Shown here: positions 9,187 through 17,331 of the stretch, one piece after another
Layout of the letters: every line of letters begins with the position of its first letter
Numbering within the stretch: the stretch's first letter is position 1
From: Alcanivorax sp. 1008
Lineage (GTDB): Bacteria; Pseudomonadota; Gammaproteobacteria; Pseudomonadales; Alcanivoracaceae
Assembly (NCBI RefSeq): GCF_020667895.1
Contig: NZ_JAFMPS010000002.1
Coordinates: 201,131 to 265,130 of the forward strand
DNA: 64,000 nt
Reading direction: 5' to 3'
The notes under the pieces: model-generated
The model's database searches: none
Told to the model about the DNA's origin: nothing
What the model saw: the letters and a program-made list of their open reading frames with translations, nothing else
Made by a program: the position numbers and the translations under genes

Positions 9187-10167
9187 TCAACCGCCAATCA
9201 TGGCAAAGTGTCGGGTAGCGCCGGTGTGTTGCTGCTGTAGCAAGTGGCTCTCCCCTTTATCTCCAATCATATCCTGCAGGTGCTGCATCAATCCCTCGAC
9301 ATCGCCGTCGCGGCACCAGCTGCGAATGTCGTGACCCTGATCTGCGAACAAACATAGATGAAGGCGTCCAAGAGCTGACACCCGCAAGCGGTTACAGCTG
9401 GCGCAGAAGTCACTGCTATAGGGCATGATAAAACCTATGCGCCCGGCGTAGTCCGGATGCCACAGCTCACGGGCGGGCCCCGCATCCTGCGCCCGCGCAG
9501 TCTCCTGCCAACCCTGCTCAACCAACATTGTCAGCATCTCTTGTCCGCGCAAATGCTGGTCACGAAAAAATACGCTGTTGTCGCCGGTTTGCATCAATTC
9601 GATAAAACGCAGGGTAACCGGCATGTCGCGCAGCCAGGAAAGAAAACTTTGCATGCGATCGGCATAGCCATCGCGCAATAGCACAGCATTAATCTTGATA
9701 TCTTGCATGCCCAACGACAGAGCCTGGTCCAGGCCATCAAGGATGGTCGGCAACTTGTCATGGCCGGTGATGCTGGCAAACTCCTGCCGATCCAGTGAAT
9801 CGATACTGACATTCAGTCGATCCAACCCGGCCTGATGCCAATCGTGAATTTGCTTGGGCAAGCGATAGCCATTGGTGGTCAAGGCCACCGTGTTAATCCC
9901 TTCTGTCTGTTTACAGATACGGATCAGCTCGGGAAGGTCGGCGCGCAAACCTGGCTCACCACCGGTTAGGCGAATCTTGCTGGTTCCCAAGCGAGCAAAA
10001 GCGGCGGCAATCACCGCGATCTCCTCCGCCCCGAGAAACCCTTCAGGCACAGCGCCCGCCGGCGCCTGGTAGCCAGACGGCAAACAATAGGTGCAGCGAA
10101 AATTACAGACATCCGTTACCGACAGGCGCAGATAACGGAACCGTCTGCCATAACGGTCCTGTAGCAT
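9187..10167 (-). CDS. moaA: GTP 3',8-cyclase MoaA (radical SAM)
   Basis: MoaA converts GTP to 3',8-cyclo-GTP, the first step of molybdenum cofactor synthesis, working with MoaC. I start at the ATG at 10167 (MLQDRYGRRFRYLRLS; 326 residues) because the longer frame runs through a structured leader. The radical-SAM cluster is CNFRCTYC (Cys 21, 25, 28). The second cluster region is CASCNRLR with a later Cys in LHLCLF. The usual C-terminal GG is present as MIGG. AAAGGTGA lies 5 bases upstream but is inside a predicted hairpin, which suggests translational control. Confidence 0.96.
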   Translation of the reverse strand: MLQDRYGRRFRYLRLSVTDVCNFRCTYCLPSGYQAPAGAVPEGFLGAEEIAVIAAAFARLGTSKIRLTGGEPGLRADLPELIRICKQTEGINTVALTTNGYRLPKQIHDWHQAGLDRLNVSIDSLDRQEFASITGHDKLPTILDGLDQALSLGMQDIKINAVLLRDGYADRMQSFLSWLRDMPVTLRFIELMQTGDNSVFFRDQHLRGQEMLTMLVEQGWQETARAQDAGPARELWHPDYAGRIGFIMPYSSDFCASCNRLRVSALGRLHLCLFADQGHDIRSWCRDGDVEGLMQHLQDMIGDKGESHLLQQQHTGATRHFAMIGG

Positions 10168-10265
10168 GGGGTCACCTTTCCGAATGCGGGAGGCCGCAGC
10201 GTTTCCCCTGCGACCCGGTGGCCAGAATGACCACGGCTGCAACACCATACGGATGGCCGATTAAG
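10168..10265 (-). promoter_or_regulatory. Candidate Moco-type riboswitch in the moaA leader
   Basis: Read on the minus strand, the bases just before the moaA ATG fold well by eye. An outer stem GGGTC/GACCC (10212-10216 with 10168-10172) closes directly against the start codon. Inside it are a CGCAG/CTGCG hairpin capped by a G(GAAA)C tetraloop (10195-10212) and a hairpin pairing CCTCCCG with CGGAAAGG. A further stem (GTGGTCA/TGGCCAC) lies upstream. The Shine-Dalgarno AAAGGTGA (10172-10179) is inside the fold. A GNRA loop and an occluded ribosome site before moaA recall the Moco RNA motif, but the full aptamer consensus was not checked. Confidence 0.5.
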
Positions 10266-10403
10266 ACCTCAGTGAAGGCATGGCAGCTCGGTACCTGAGC
10301 CCATGTTAGCGCCCATCACTGGCCGCTGCCATAGCACCAAGGCCTGACATCCAGTGAGGATTCACAGGTACAATCCAGAGCTGTTTTTCAAGGAAGTAAT
10401 CTG

Positions 10404-11627
10404 ATGGCCTGTCATGACGAACCCGGCATGCTGCCCCTGGAAGTGTGCCGCGCGCGCTTGCTTGATTCCGTTACGGCGATCAATACTGGCCAGTCTGTGT
10501 CGCTGACCGAGGCCATAGGTCGCGTTACCAGCGAAGCAATCACCGCCGCCCATGATGTGCCGCCGGCAGACAACTCCGCCATGGATGGCTACGCCATTCA
10601 TCAGGCCGACCTGCACAGCAAGACTGCCCTGACGCTGATCGGTAGCAGCTTCGCCGGTCACCCCTTCAATGGAACGCTGCAGCCAGGCCAGTGCGTGCGC
10701 ATCATGACCGGTGCCAATGTGCCAGAGGGCGCCGCCGCAGTGATCATGCAGGAGCAGGTGCTGTGTCACGATGACCTTGTCAGCCTGCAGCGGGAACTGC
10801 AGTCGGGAGAAAACATTCGCCGCCGGGGAGAAGACATCCGCGCTAGCGAAACCCTGCTCCCCGCTGGCCGGCGCCTGCGCGCTGCCGATATTGGCCTGCT
10901 GGCCTCTCAGGGCATTGCTACCGTGAAAGTGCAGCGCCGTTTGCGCGTCGCCCTGATTTCCACCGGCGACGAACTAGTGCCCGCCGGGCAACCACTTGGT
11001 CCCGGACAGATCTACGACAGTAATCGCGCCATGTTGCAGGCGGCACTGAGCGAAACAGGCTTTACGGTTATCGACATGGGCCATGTTGCTGATAATGCCA
11101 AAGCGCTGCGGCAACGTTTTCTCGAGGCAGATGCCAGCGCTGATGCAGTGATCACCTCCGGCGGCGTTTCCGTTGGCGAGGCCGACCTGGTACGTCAGGT
11201 AGTCGGCGACATCGGTGACATCCATATCTGGAAAGTAGCCATCAAACCGGGCAAGCCATTTGCCTTTGGCAAGCTGCCCAATAGCGTATTTTTCGGCCTG
11301 CCCGGCAATCCTGTTTCCGCGCTGGTCACCTTGATGCAACTGGCCATGCCAGCCCTGCTCAGCATGCAAGGCAACGGCTGGCAAGCTGCCCTGACCATGC
11401 AGGCAAAACTGCAGGCGCCGATCAAGAAAAAGCCGGGACGTGCGGATTACCAGCGCGGCATCGTCAGCCAGAGTGAAGACGGCGAGTTATTGGTAACACC
11501 ATTAGGCAATCAGGGGTCTGGCGTGCTCACAAGTATGAGTAAGGCAAACTGTTTTATCGTGCTAGGGCAGGATCAGGGATCCGTATCACAAGGCGAATAC
11601 GTTACTGTCGAGCCGTTTAATCGTTAA
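10404..11627 (+). CDS. moeA: Molybdopterin molybdenumtransferase MoeA
   Basis: A 407-residue protein that inserts molybdenum into adenylated molybdopterin. Characteristic segments include PPADNSAMDGYAIHQAD near residue 53, IMTGANVPEGAAAVIMQE near 96, ISTGDELVPAGQPLGPGQIYDSN near 190, SGGVSVGEADLV near 252 and FGLPGNPVSALVT near 298. AAGGAAG lies 8 bases before the ATG. It is divergent from moaA across 236 bp and converges with moaE, leaving 4 bp between stops. The surrounding genes supply every other cofactor step visible here. Confidence 0.96.
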   Translation: MACHDEPGMLPLEVCRARLLDSVTAINTGQSVSLTEAIGRVTSEAITAAHDVPPADNSAMDGYAIHQADLHSKTALTLIGSSFAGHPFNGTLQPGQCVRIMTGANVPEGAAAVIMQEQVLCHDDLVSLQRELQSGENIRRRGEDIRASETLLPAGRRLRAADIGLLASQGIATVKVQRRLRVALISTGDELVPAGQPLGPGQIYDSNRAMLQAALSETGFTVIDMGHVADNAKALRQRFLEADASADAVITSGGVSVGEADLVRQVVGDIGDIHIWKVAIKPGKPFAFGKLPNSVFFGLPGNPVSALVTLMQLAMPALLSMQGNGWQAALTMQAKLQAPIKKKPGRADYQRGIVSQSEDGELLVTPLGNQGSGVLTSMSKANCFIVLGQDQGSVSQGEYVTVEPFNR

Positions 11628-11631
11628 CGAT

Positions 11632-12090
11632 TTACAGCCAGCGTTGCGCCGCCTGCAGATCCTTGTCCCGCGCCTCAACCCACTGCTCACCCTGTGGACC
11701 ATTAACCTTCTTCCACAACGGCACCTGCGTTTTCAGCAGATCCATCAGGCAACTGGCTGCCAAGAACGCCTCCTGCCGATGAGCCGCAGTGACGCCAACC
11801 AGCACAATCACATCACCCACCGACATGCTGCCAACGCGGTGCCACGCCAGCACACGCTGCAGCGGCCAACGGGTTGCAACATCAGCAGCAAGCTCAGCCA
11901 GAACGCGATCACTCATGCCGGGATAGTGCTCCAGTGTCAGCGTATCCACTTCACCCTGTTCGCCGCGTACCAGACCGCTGAACATCACCACCGCGCCGCT
12001 GGCGCCTGCGTCAGCATGTAGCCAGTCGGAGGCCCTTTGCACATCCAATGGCACTTGTGTAATTAACGTGTCGAGCAGCGCCGTGTCCAT
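11632..12090 (-). CDS. moaE: Molybdopterin synthase catalytic subunit MoaE
   Basis: MoaE (152 residues) is the large subunit of molybdopterin synthase and uses thiocarboxylated MoaD to put two sulfurs on cyclic pyranopterin. Family segments are GAVVMFSGLVRGEQGEVDTLTLEHYPGM, the basic AWHRVGSMSVGDVIVLVGV stretch and the active-site-type VPLWKKVN near residue 128. It follows the moaD stop directly, with no gap. It is the last gene of a moaC-moaD-moaE transcript and converges with moeA. Confidence 0.95.
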   Translation of the reverse strand: MDTALLDTLITQVPLDVQRASDWLHADAGASGAVVMFSGLVRGEQGEVDTLTLEHYPGMSDRVLAELAADVATRWPLQRVLAWHRVGSMSVGDVIVLVGVTAAHRQEAFLAASCLMDLLKTQVPLWKKVNGPQGEQWVEARDKDLQAAQRWL

Positions 12091-12345
12091 TTAGCCCCCG
12101 GTGACTGGCGGGAAGAGTGCCAATGTGTCGCCATCTTGCACGGCACTCGCTAACGTGGCCATCTGCTCGTTAATGGCGGCCATAACGCTAGCATCACCAG
12201 CAAACAGCTCCTGCCAGATACCGCCACGGGCGGCCAGAGAATCAATAATATCTGCCACGGTGCTACCCGCAGCGGTATCAATGATTTCTTGATCAACACC
12301 CAGGCATTGACGAAAGCGAGCGAAGTAAAGCAGGGAAATTTTCAC
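12091..12345 (-). CDS. moaD: Molybdopterin synthase sulfur carrier subunit MoaD
   Basis: An 84-residue ubiquitin-fold protein ending in the required Gly-Gly (LFPPVTGG), the site of adenylation and thiocarboxylation by MoeB. It starts with GTG at 12345 within the moaC stop (GTGA overlap), so it is translationally coupled to moaC. The first strand ([16 protein letters not shown]) fits the family. No moeB is seen in this window. Confidence 0.93.
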   Translation of the reverse strand: MKISLLYFARFRQCLGVDQEIIDTAAGSTVADIIDSLAARGGIWQELFAGDASVMAAINEQMATLASAVQDGDTLALFPPVTGG

Positions 12346-12836
12346 GCTAGCTCCACTCCACCATCACGGCGAAAATCTCCGGACCGGCCGCCGCTCTTTT
12401 CCAGCAGGCGTAAGCCAGTAATTTCCATGCCACGATCCACTGCCTTGCACATGTCATATACCGTTAACGCCGCCACCGAGACCGCCGTCAGCGCTTCCAT
12501 CTCCACACCGGTGGCGCCCTTAACCCGGCACTCGGCCAGGATATGCAGGCAGCTATCGCCCTCTGCCTCAAGACTAACGCGCACCTTGCTAAGCATTAAC
12601 GGGTGACACAGGGGGATAAGATCTGCGGTGCGCTTGGCCGCCTGAATACCGGCGATACGCGCCACCGCCAGCACATCACCTTTGGCGTGACGACCATCTA
12701 CTATCATCGCCAGCGTCTCTGGCAACATGCGCACACGGCACTCCGCCAACGCACGACGGTCTGTCTCAGGCTTGGCGGTTATGTCCACCATGGCGGCGCG
12801 ACCCTGATCATCCAGATGAGTCAATCGCTCAGACAT
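12342..12836 (-). CDS. moaC: Cyclic pyranopterin monophosphate synthase MoaC
   Basis: MoaC rearranges 3',8-cyclo-GTP to cyclic pyranopterin monophosphate. The 164-residue protein has the usual N-terminus ([22 protein letters not shown]), the active-site segment [12 protein letters not shown] near residue 77 and [23 protein letters not shown] near 112-132. GAGG lies 8 bases before its ATG. It leads the moaC-moaD-moaE set and stands 47 bp after the membrane protein gene upstream on the same strand, so read-through is possible. Confidence 0.96.
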   Translation of the reverse strand: MSERLTHLDDQGRAAMVDITAKPETDRRALAECRVRMLPETLAMIVDGRHAKGDVLAVARIAGIQAAKRTADLIPLCHPLMLSKVRVSLEAEGDSCLHILAECRVKGATGVEMEALTAVSVAALTVYDMCKAVDRGMEITGLRLLEKSGGRSGDFRRDGGVELA

Positions 12837-12883
12837 CTTTATTCCTCAGTCCATACATGAAATTGTGAGTGACATATCAAATA

Positions 12884-13747
12884 CTATTTTGCCAGCGCCC
12901 ATTTACCTTCAACATTCCGACAAATTTTGCGCGTCATAACGTCCGATTTTCCTTGCTGGAAAAGGTTGGTGATTCTCAGGGTATGGCATGGGCCTTCATC
13001 TCGGATAGCCGATTCCACCACCTCGACAGTACCGGCATGGCCACTACCAACCGACGACCAGCTGGCAAGGCCCTCTTCGGGATTCTGCAGCATATGGATT
13101 GCGGCGTTGCGCAGGTTGGCCTGATCCTCATCGGTAAGGAAACGCGCCGACATCGAACGACGATCAATCAGCACACCGACGTTAGCAAGGGCCTGAAAAG
13201 GCAGACTCAGTGTGCCGCTGATAAGGCCACCAACCATCCCTGCGGACGCCTCCTTTCCAGCTTGTCTGGCACCGGCGACAAGCTGCTCAGAGCGAATCAG
13301 ATAATCCGGAATACTGGAGCGCCAGGCCTCTGATTCCTTCAGCGCGGATTCAGTGACCGGGCGCCAGACTTTCGATTCTTCCAGCAGTGCGTCCAGACGG
13401 GTCATGACCTCCGGCAACTGCGCCTGTACCGCCGCGAGCCGCGATTCCATTGCATCCACTCTCGACATCATTGCAGGCAGCTCACTCCGATACGCGGCAG
13501 CTTCCTGCACGACCTGACCCACCAGCAGCCGGCTGGCTGCGACCTCATCCAGTAATGGTGAAACATGTGGTTCAAGGCGATTGGCAGTGTCCAGCAAACC
13601 GGGGAACTCTTCCGTCACCACATCGCTGGCCACTGAAAGGCGCTCAAGATTGCGATTCAGTTCGGGCATGTTCATGCCGATATAGAACAGGGCGATCGCA
13701 ACGAGAAAAAAGGCGATGGCGACCGAGAACAGGGCGGCGTTTCTCAT
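12884..13747 (-). CDS. Membrane-anchored coiled-coil protein with surface-antigen-like C-terminus
   Basis: No clear family for the whole protein. It has an N-terminal membrane helix (about residues 5-25), a long helical segment rich in heptad-like Leu, Val and Glu (30-150), a glycine-rich patch near 185 (AGMVGGLISGTLSLPF) and a C-terminal part from about 205. That last part (PEEGLASWSSVGSGHAGTVEVV, then CHTLRITN and KICRNVEGKW) resembles the C-terminal domain of 17-kDa/RT0821-type surface antigens. Of two close start codons I prefer 13747, because GGAG stands 7 bases before it; the ATG at 13753 has no usable site. It follows the serine hydrolase gene by 18 bp. Confidence 0.65.
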   Translation of the reverse strand: MRNAALFSVAIAFFLVAIALFYIGMNMPELNRNLERLSVASDVVTEEFPGLLDTANRLEPHVSPLLDEVAASRLLVGQVVQEAAAYRSELPAMMSRVDAMESRLAAVQAQLPEVMTRLDALLEESKVWRPVTESALKESEAWRSSIPDYLIRSEQLVAGARQAGKEASAGMVGGLISGTLSLPFQALANVGVLIDRRSMSARFLTDEDQANLRNAAIHMLQNPEEGLASWSSVGSGHAGTVEVVESAIRDEGPCHTLRITNLFQQGKSDVMTRKICRNVEGKWALAK

Positions 13748-13765
13748 TAGCATGCTCCGGCTTCT

Positions 13766-15088
13766 TCATTTCTGAAGAAGATACTCTGCCACCGCCTGGT
13801 ATGCCGGCAACGATGTCGGGTCAATCTTGGCATTCTTGGCAACAGGGTAAGACGCCAGTCTGACGATAACCATATCTGCCGTTGGATCCACGTAGATGGT
13901 CTGACCATGCACGCCACGGGCGGCAAAGGCGCCGTGATCGTTATGGAAAACCCACCACATGCTACGGTAGCTCCCACCAGCCAGCGTGGCATAACCGGCT
14001 TTGGCAAAGGCTCCCTTATCACCGCCAGCACGGATATTTCTCACCACCTGCTTCGGGAACAATCGCTTGCCATTAAGCTTCCCTTCATCAAGCATTAACT
14101 GGCCAAGACGCCCCAGATCGCGTAGGCCGGCACTGAGGCCGCCTCCGGCAAAAGGAACACCCTTTGCATCAACGGTCATGTAGCCATCTTGTTCCGCGCC
14201 GATCTTCTGCCAGATTCGCTCGGAAGTCAGTGCTGCAACATCTTTTCCCTCGACCCGCGCGATGATCCATCCAAGCGCATCACTATTAATCGTCCGGTAG
14301 CCAAATGCCTCACCATGATCCCCTTGCTGCTTAACGGTTTGCAGGTACTCAAAATAGCCATTTGGGCCGACATAGCCTTTCGGCTTCGGCAACGGGCTTG
14401 CAGCCTGAGAATAAACCCAGATATCGGCTTTGGGATTCGAGTAATCCTCACTGTAATTCAGGCCTGTGGTCATATCCATTACCTGACGAACAGTCGCGCT
14501 ACCGAACGCACTACCCTCAAGCTCAGGAACAATGGAAGAGACTCTGGCGGTTTCATCCAGCTTGCCCTCCACAACGAGAATCTCAGCCAGCAGACCGGTA
14601 ACGGATTTCGTCATGGACATAGCCGCATGCTTGCCAGCCTCACCAAGGCACCCCAAATACTTCTCGTACACCACCTTGCCCTTATGAAGAATCAAAACAC
14701 CATCTGTGTAATTGGCAGATAATGACTGTTCCCAGGTCATCGGCGTGGTACCCCCAAGAGGGATAAATGAAACCTCATCTATGTTGTCGTCGAGGGCGTA
14801 TCGAAAAGGAATTGCTGGCATAATGCCTTTTCCAACCTGCTTGGTTGGCATCAGCTCACGAATATGGCAAACCGTCCATCGCAGTTTCGGGAAGCTGAAA
14901 AAGTCAGACTCCGGCTGCATGATAAGCTTGTCTGCAGGCGGCGGACTCCCTACCATCCAGCCCATCATTCCCGGATCCGACTCCTCGGCAGACAGCATGC
15001 CCTCTGGCTGCGCCACAATGTCGCCTGACCATCCAAAAAGAGAAAGCCAGCACAACGTCACAAGGCTGGACTTGCGATAACTCAACAT
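13766..15088 (-). CDS. Serine hydrolase of the beta-lactamase / 6-aminohexanoate-dimer hydrolase family
   Basis: A 440-residue protein with an N-terminal hydrophobic signal (residues 8-26, ending ...DIVAQ). The catalytic SxxK is SMTK at 158-161. A Tyr pair like that of NylB-type enzymes appears as NYSEDY (211-216), and YRTINSDALG (264) would supply the second Tyr-x-Asn element. The C-terminal VHGQTIYVDP takes the place of KTG. Members hydrolyse amides or esters, including nylon oligomers, and many act on unknown natural substrates. Export to the periplasm is likely. Substrate cannot be told from sequence. Confidence 0.8.
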   Translation of the reverse strand: MLSYRKSSLVTLCWLSLFGWSGDIVAQPEGMLSAEESDPGMMGWMVGSPPPADKLIMQPESDFFSFPKLRWTVCHIRELMPTKQVGKGIMPAIPFRYALDDNIDEVSFIPLGGTTPMTWEQSLSANYTDGVLILHKGKVVYEKYLGCLGEAGKHAAMSMTKSVTGLLAEILVVEGKLDETARVSSIVPELEGSAFGSATVRQVMDMTTGLNYSEDYSNPKADIWVYSQAASPLPKPKGYVGPNGYFEYLQTVKQQGDHGEAFGYRTINSDALGWIIARVEGKDVAALTSERIWQKIGAEQDGYMTVDAKGVPFAGGGLSAGLRDLGRLGQLMLDEGKLNGKRLFPKQVVRNIRAGGDKGAFAKAGYATLAGGSYRSMWWVFHNDHGAFAARGVHGQTIYVDPTADMVIVRLASYPVAKNAKIDPTSLPAYQAVAEYLLQK

Positions 15089-15548
15089 GTAATTTCTCCA
15101 CGGAATTTTCCTAATAATCTATTTACTCACAAAATCCGGGCTATATGTCAGGAATAAGCCTGCAATAAGCATTATTAAACCGACTATCTGCAGAACTATT
15201 CTCAGTCCCATCATCATTCCAAACATCCAAGCCGGCGCATGGCTCACGCCACGCAGGGCAGCCTATAAATCTTTTCTTTACTCGCCTGCATAACTAAGGG
15301 TTTCCACTGCCTGCAGACGGCGCGTCTACGCATTTATTCTTGCCCGATGAGCGTCCGTACAAGACTCAGACCAAAATCTGACTCTTTCTGCATGCACTAT
15401 GTCCCATTTTGTGAGCATTCAGACGATACAGTCAGCTACTGCCCTCTGTCACGCTGGCATGTATTCCAGCACACGGAAGTGCCTGCGCATCACTGTTCAC
15501 TTGATTCCTAACGCTGCTTCGCCCCAATAACAATTAAAAGGCTCAATC
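15089..15548. other. Divergent intergenic region, 460 bp
   Basis: Apart from the possible 35-codon frame listed separately, I see no gene here. The stretch separates the leftward serine hydrolase from the rightward phosphatase lipoprotein and is more AT-rich than the flanks. No convincing -35/-10 pair or strong hairpin stands out. Confidence 0.5.
15119..15226 (-). CDS. Possible small single-helix membrane protein
   Basis: A 35-codon frame from ATG 15226 to TAG 15119 encodes a short, very hydrophobic peptide beginning MFGMMMGLRIVLQIVGLIML and ending in YSPDFVSK. It would form one transmembrane helix with a polar tail. It sits 30 bp upstream of the serine hydrolase on the same strand. No good Shine-Dalgarno is visible, and the frame is open for 12 more codons upstream (back to a TAG), so it could also be the tail of a decayed larger gene. 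Support is weak. Confidence 0.3.
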   Translation of the reverse strand: MFGMMMGLRIVLQIVGLIMLIAGLFLTYSPDFVSK

Positions 15549-16889
15549 ATGCTGACCAACATCTGTGGAACCGGAAAACTGACTCGACTCGCTATATTAT
15601 TAAGCACCTGTTTGGCTATCTCTGCCTGTGACCTCAAGGTGATCACCACCGCTGGCGGCACAGTCACGTCGAACCCGGCAATGATCAATTGTCGCGCAGA
15701 TTCTGGCACCTGTCTGGTACGCGACTACGAGGATCTCCAAGGCAGATTTGGCATCAAGAAAGCGCAGCTTATCGCCACCCCGGATGCTGGCTATCGCTTC
15801 TCTCACTGGCGCGGCTGTGACAGCGCCGAGCGGCTGCACTGCTGGGTTAAACTGGATAGCGATATTGAGGTAAAGGCCGTGTTCAAGCCTTTGGACTATG
15901 CCGTCGACGGCGACACCTCAGCTTCACTTCGATTTGTAGCAGTTGGGGACTTCGGCACCGGCGCCCGTGAACAGGAGCTGGTTGCCAACGCCATGGGAGC
16001 TGTGTGCGACCAGAAAGGTGGCTGCGAGTTTGCTATTGGGCTGGGCGACAATATCTATGATGAGAACCCGCAATCACCTTATGAAGATGCATTTGATCGA
16101 AAATTCGAACAGCCCATGCGCAATGCCAACTTCCCCTTCTACATGGCGCTCGGCAATCACGACAACAGCCTGGTCGTCGACGGCATCGGAAACTGGAACC
16201 GGACTGGCGAGATTCAGGTTGAATATAGCTACCGGAACGACCGCGCCACTGACCGCTGGATCATGCCCTCTCGCTACTATGAACACTCGCACCCCGCCAA
16301 CAGCGGCGCGCCTACCGCCACCTTTCTGGCGCTCGACTCCAACCCCTTCATGACCGTGTTTGAGACCGATCCGGAATACTGGGTCTGGTATGAGTGGCAG
16401 CAAGGCGAGTGGGCCCGCAATGCCCTGGCAAGCAGCAATGCACAATGGAAAATTGCTTATGGCCACCATCCGTATCTTTCCAATGGCATGCATGGCAATG
16501 CTGGAAACTATGAAGGCATCACATCCATCGATTTGTTCACTCGTCGTTTCTCCGGGGAGAACTATCGCCGCTGGCTCGAGAAAAATATCTGCGGCAAGGT
16601 CGATCTTTTTGTCGCTGGACATGATCACGACCTGCAACTGCTTCACTCCATCCCCGAGTGTGGCAATACTATCTTCATGATTTCCGGGGCCGGCGCCAAA
16701 ACACGGGAGCTGGAGGGGGACGCCACGCGCAATCCGTTCATCTATCAGCAGGGAAACGTGCTCGGCTTTGTGATTTCAGAAATTCAGGGTAACGACCTTA
16801 CTCTTACTTTCTACACTGTTAACGCTGATGACGGCGTCGCTACGGTAGCGCACACGCAAACTTTCAAACGTCGCTCGCGGACAAACTAA
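15549..16889 (+). CDS. Lipoprotein metallophosphoesterase, purple-acid-phosphatase-like
   Basis: A 446-residue protein with a lipoprotein signal (CLAISAC; Cys 27 lipidated). Residues 30-115 form a small beta domain whose GYRFSHWRGC...VKAVFKP pattern is that of InlB-type B repeats found in surface proteins. The rest is a calcineurin-type phosphoesterase with GDFG (133-136), GDN (166-168), GNHD (202-205), YGHHPYLSNG near 308 and AGHDHDLQ near 355, which supply the metal ligands. It is likely an envelope-bound acid phosphatase that frees phosphate outside the cytoplasm. No Pho-box was identified. It is transcribed alone. Confidence 0.85.
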   Translation: MLTNICGTGKLTRLAILLSTCLAISACDLKVITTAGGTVTSNPAMINCRADSGTCLVRDYEDLQGRFGIKKAQLIATPDAGYRFSHWRGCDSAERLHCWVKLDSDIEVKAVFKPLDYAVDGDTSASLRFVAVGDFGTGAREQELVANAMGAVCDQKGGCEFAIGLGDNIYDENPQSPYEDAFDRKFEQPMRNANFPFYMALGNHDNSLVVDGIGNWNRTGEIQVEYSYRNDRATDRWIMPSRYYEHSHPANSGAPTATFLALDSNPFMTVFETDPEYWVWYEWQQGEWARNALASSNAQWKIAYGHHPYLSNGMHGNAGNYEGITSIDLFTRRFSGENYRRWLEKNICGKVDLFVAGHDHDLQLLHSIPECGNTIFMISGAGAKTRELEGDATRNPFIYQQGNVLGFVISEIQGNDLTLTFYTVNADDGVATVAHTQTFKRRSRTN

Positions 16890-17331
16890 CAGATACATAG
16901 GCGTCGTTAATTGTATGCGCAGATGTGATGCATTGTGGTTATCCGCCTTATCTAGCTAGTCCGTTGATGTAATGCGGAGCTAAGGGGCGCCATCTTCCGG
17001 CGCCCCGACTTCGGCGAATTGTTAGCGTACCTGTTACCCGGAATCCAGACCCAACTGGGCGAATGGTGCGTTCATGGCGCCAAAGCCGCATTGACCCCAT
17101 ACGCGACTGCTCAACCCGATTAATTTTCGCCCGCCGGACTAAATAATCGATCGGCAGGTTGTTGTTGATGCCTTATCACGAGCAGCGCGTCAACTTTTGT
17201 GAACTTAACAGTACCTATTTGTCATTTCTAAACATTTTCAGAGTGCCTATTCTGCGATATGAAAATTGGCTCTCGGAAACTGCAGCACTTCTATCCGCGC
17301 CGCCTCACCAACTCATCAACAGGTTTACATC
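16890..17331. other. Intergenic region, 442 bp, no gene seen
   Basis: Between the phosphatase lipoprotein and the CoA-transferase gene I find no convincing reading frame; a 60-codon frame at 17159-17341 overlaps the next gene and lacks family features. The notable element is the perfect hairpin at 16984-17006. The last 180 bases are AT-rich, as expected for a promoter of the downstream gene. Confidence 0.5.
16984..17006. repeat. Perfect GC-rich inverted repeat (possible terminator)
   Basis: GGGGCGCC, a 7-base spacer and GGCGCCCC form an 8-bp stem about 95 bases after the phosphatase stop codon. No run of T follows on either strand, so if it ends transcription it would do so weakly or by protecting the 3' end. 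It could also be a binding site. Confidence 0.45.

Noticed and set aside
16920-17040. Integron attC-like look of the AT/GC mosaic ending in TTGTTAGCG
   Set aside because: No complementary core site upstream and no L boxes; the only strong structure is the 8-bp hairpin, and no cassette-like genes follow.
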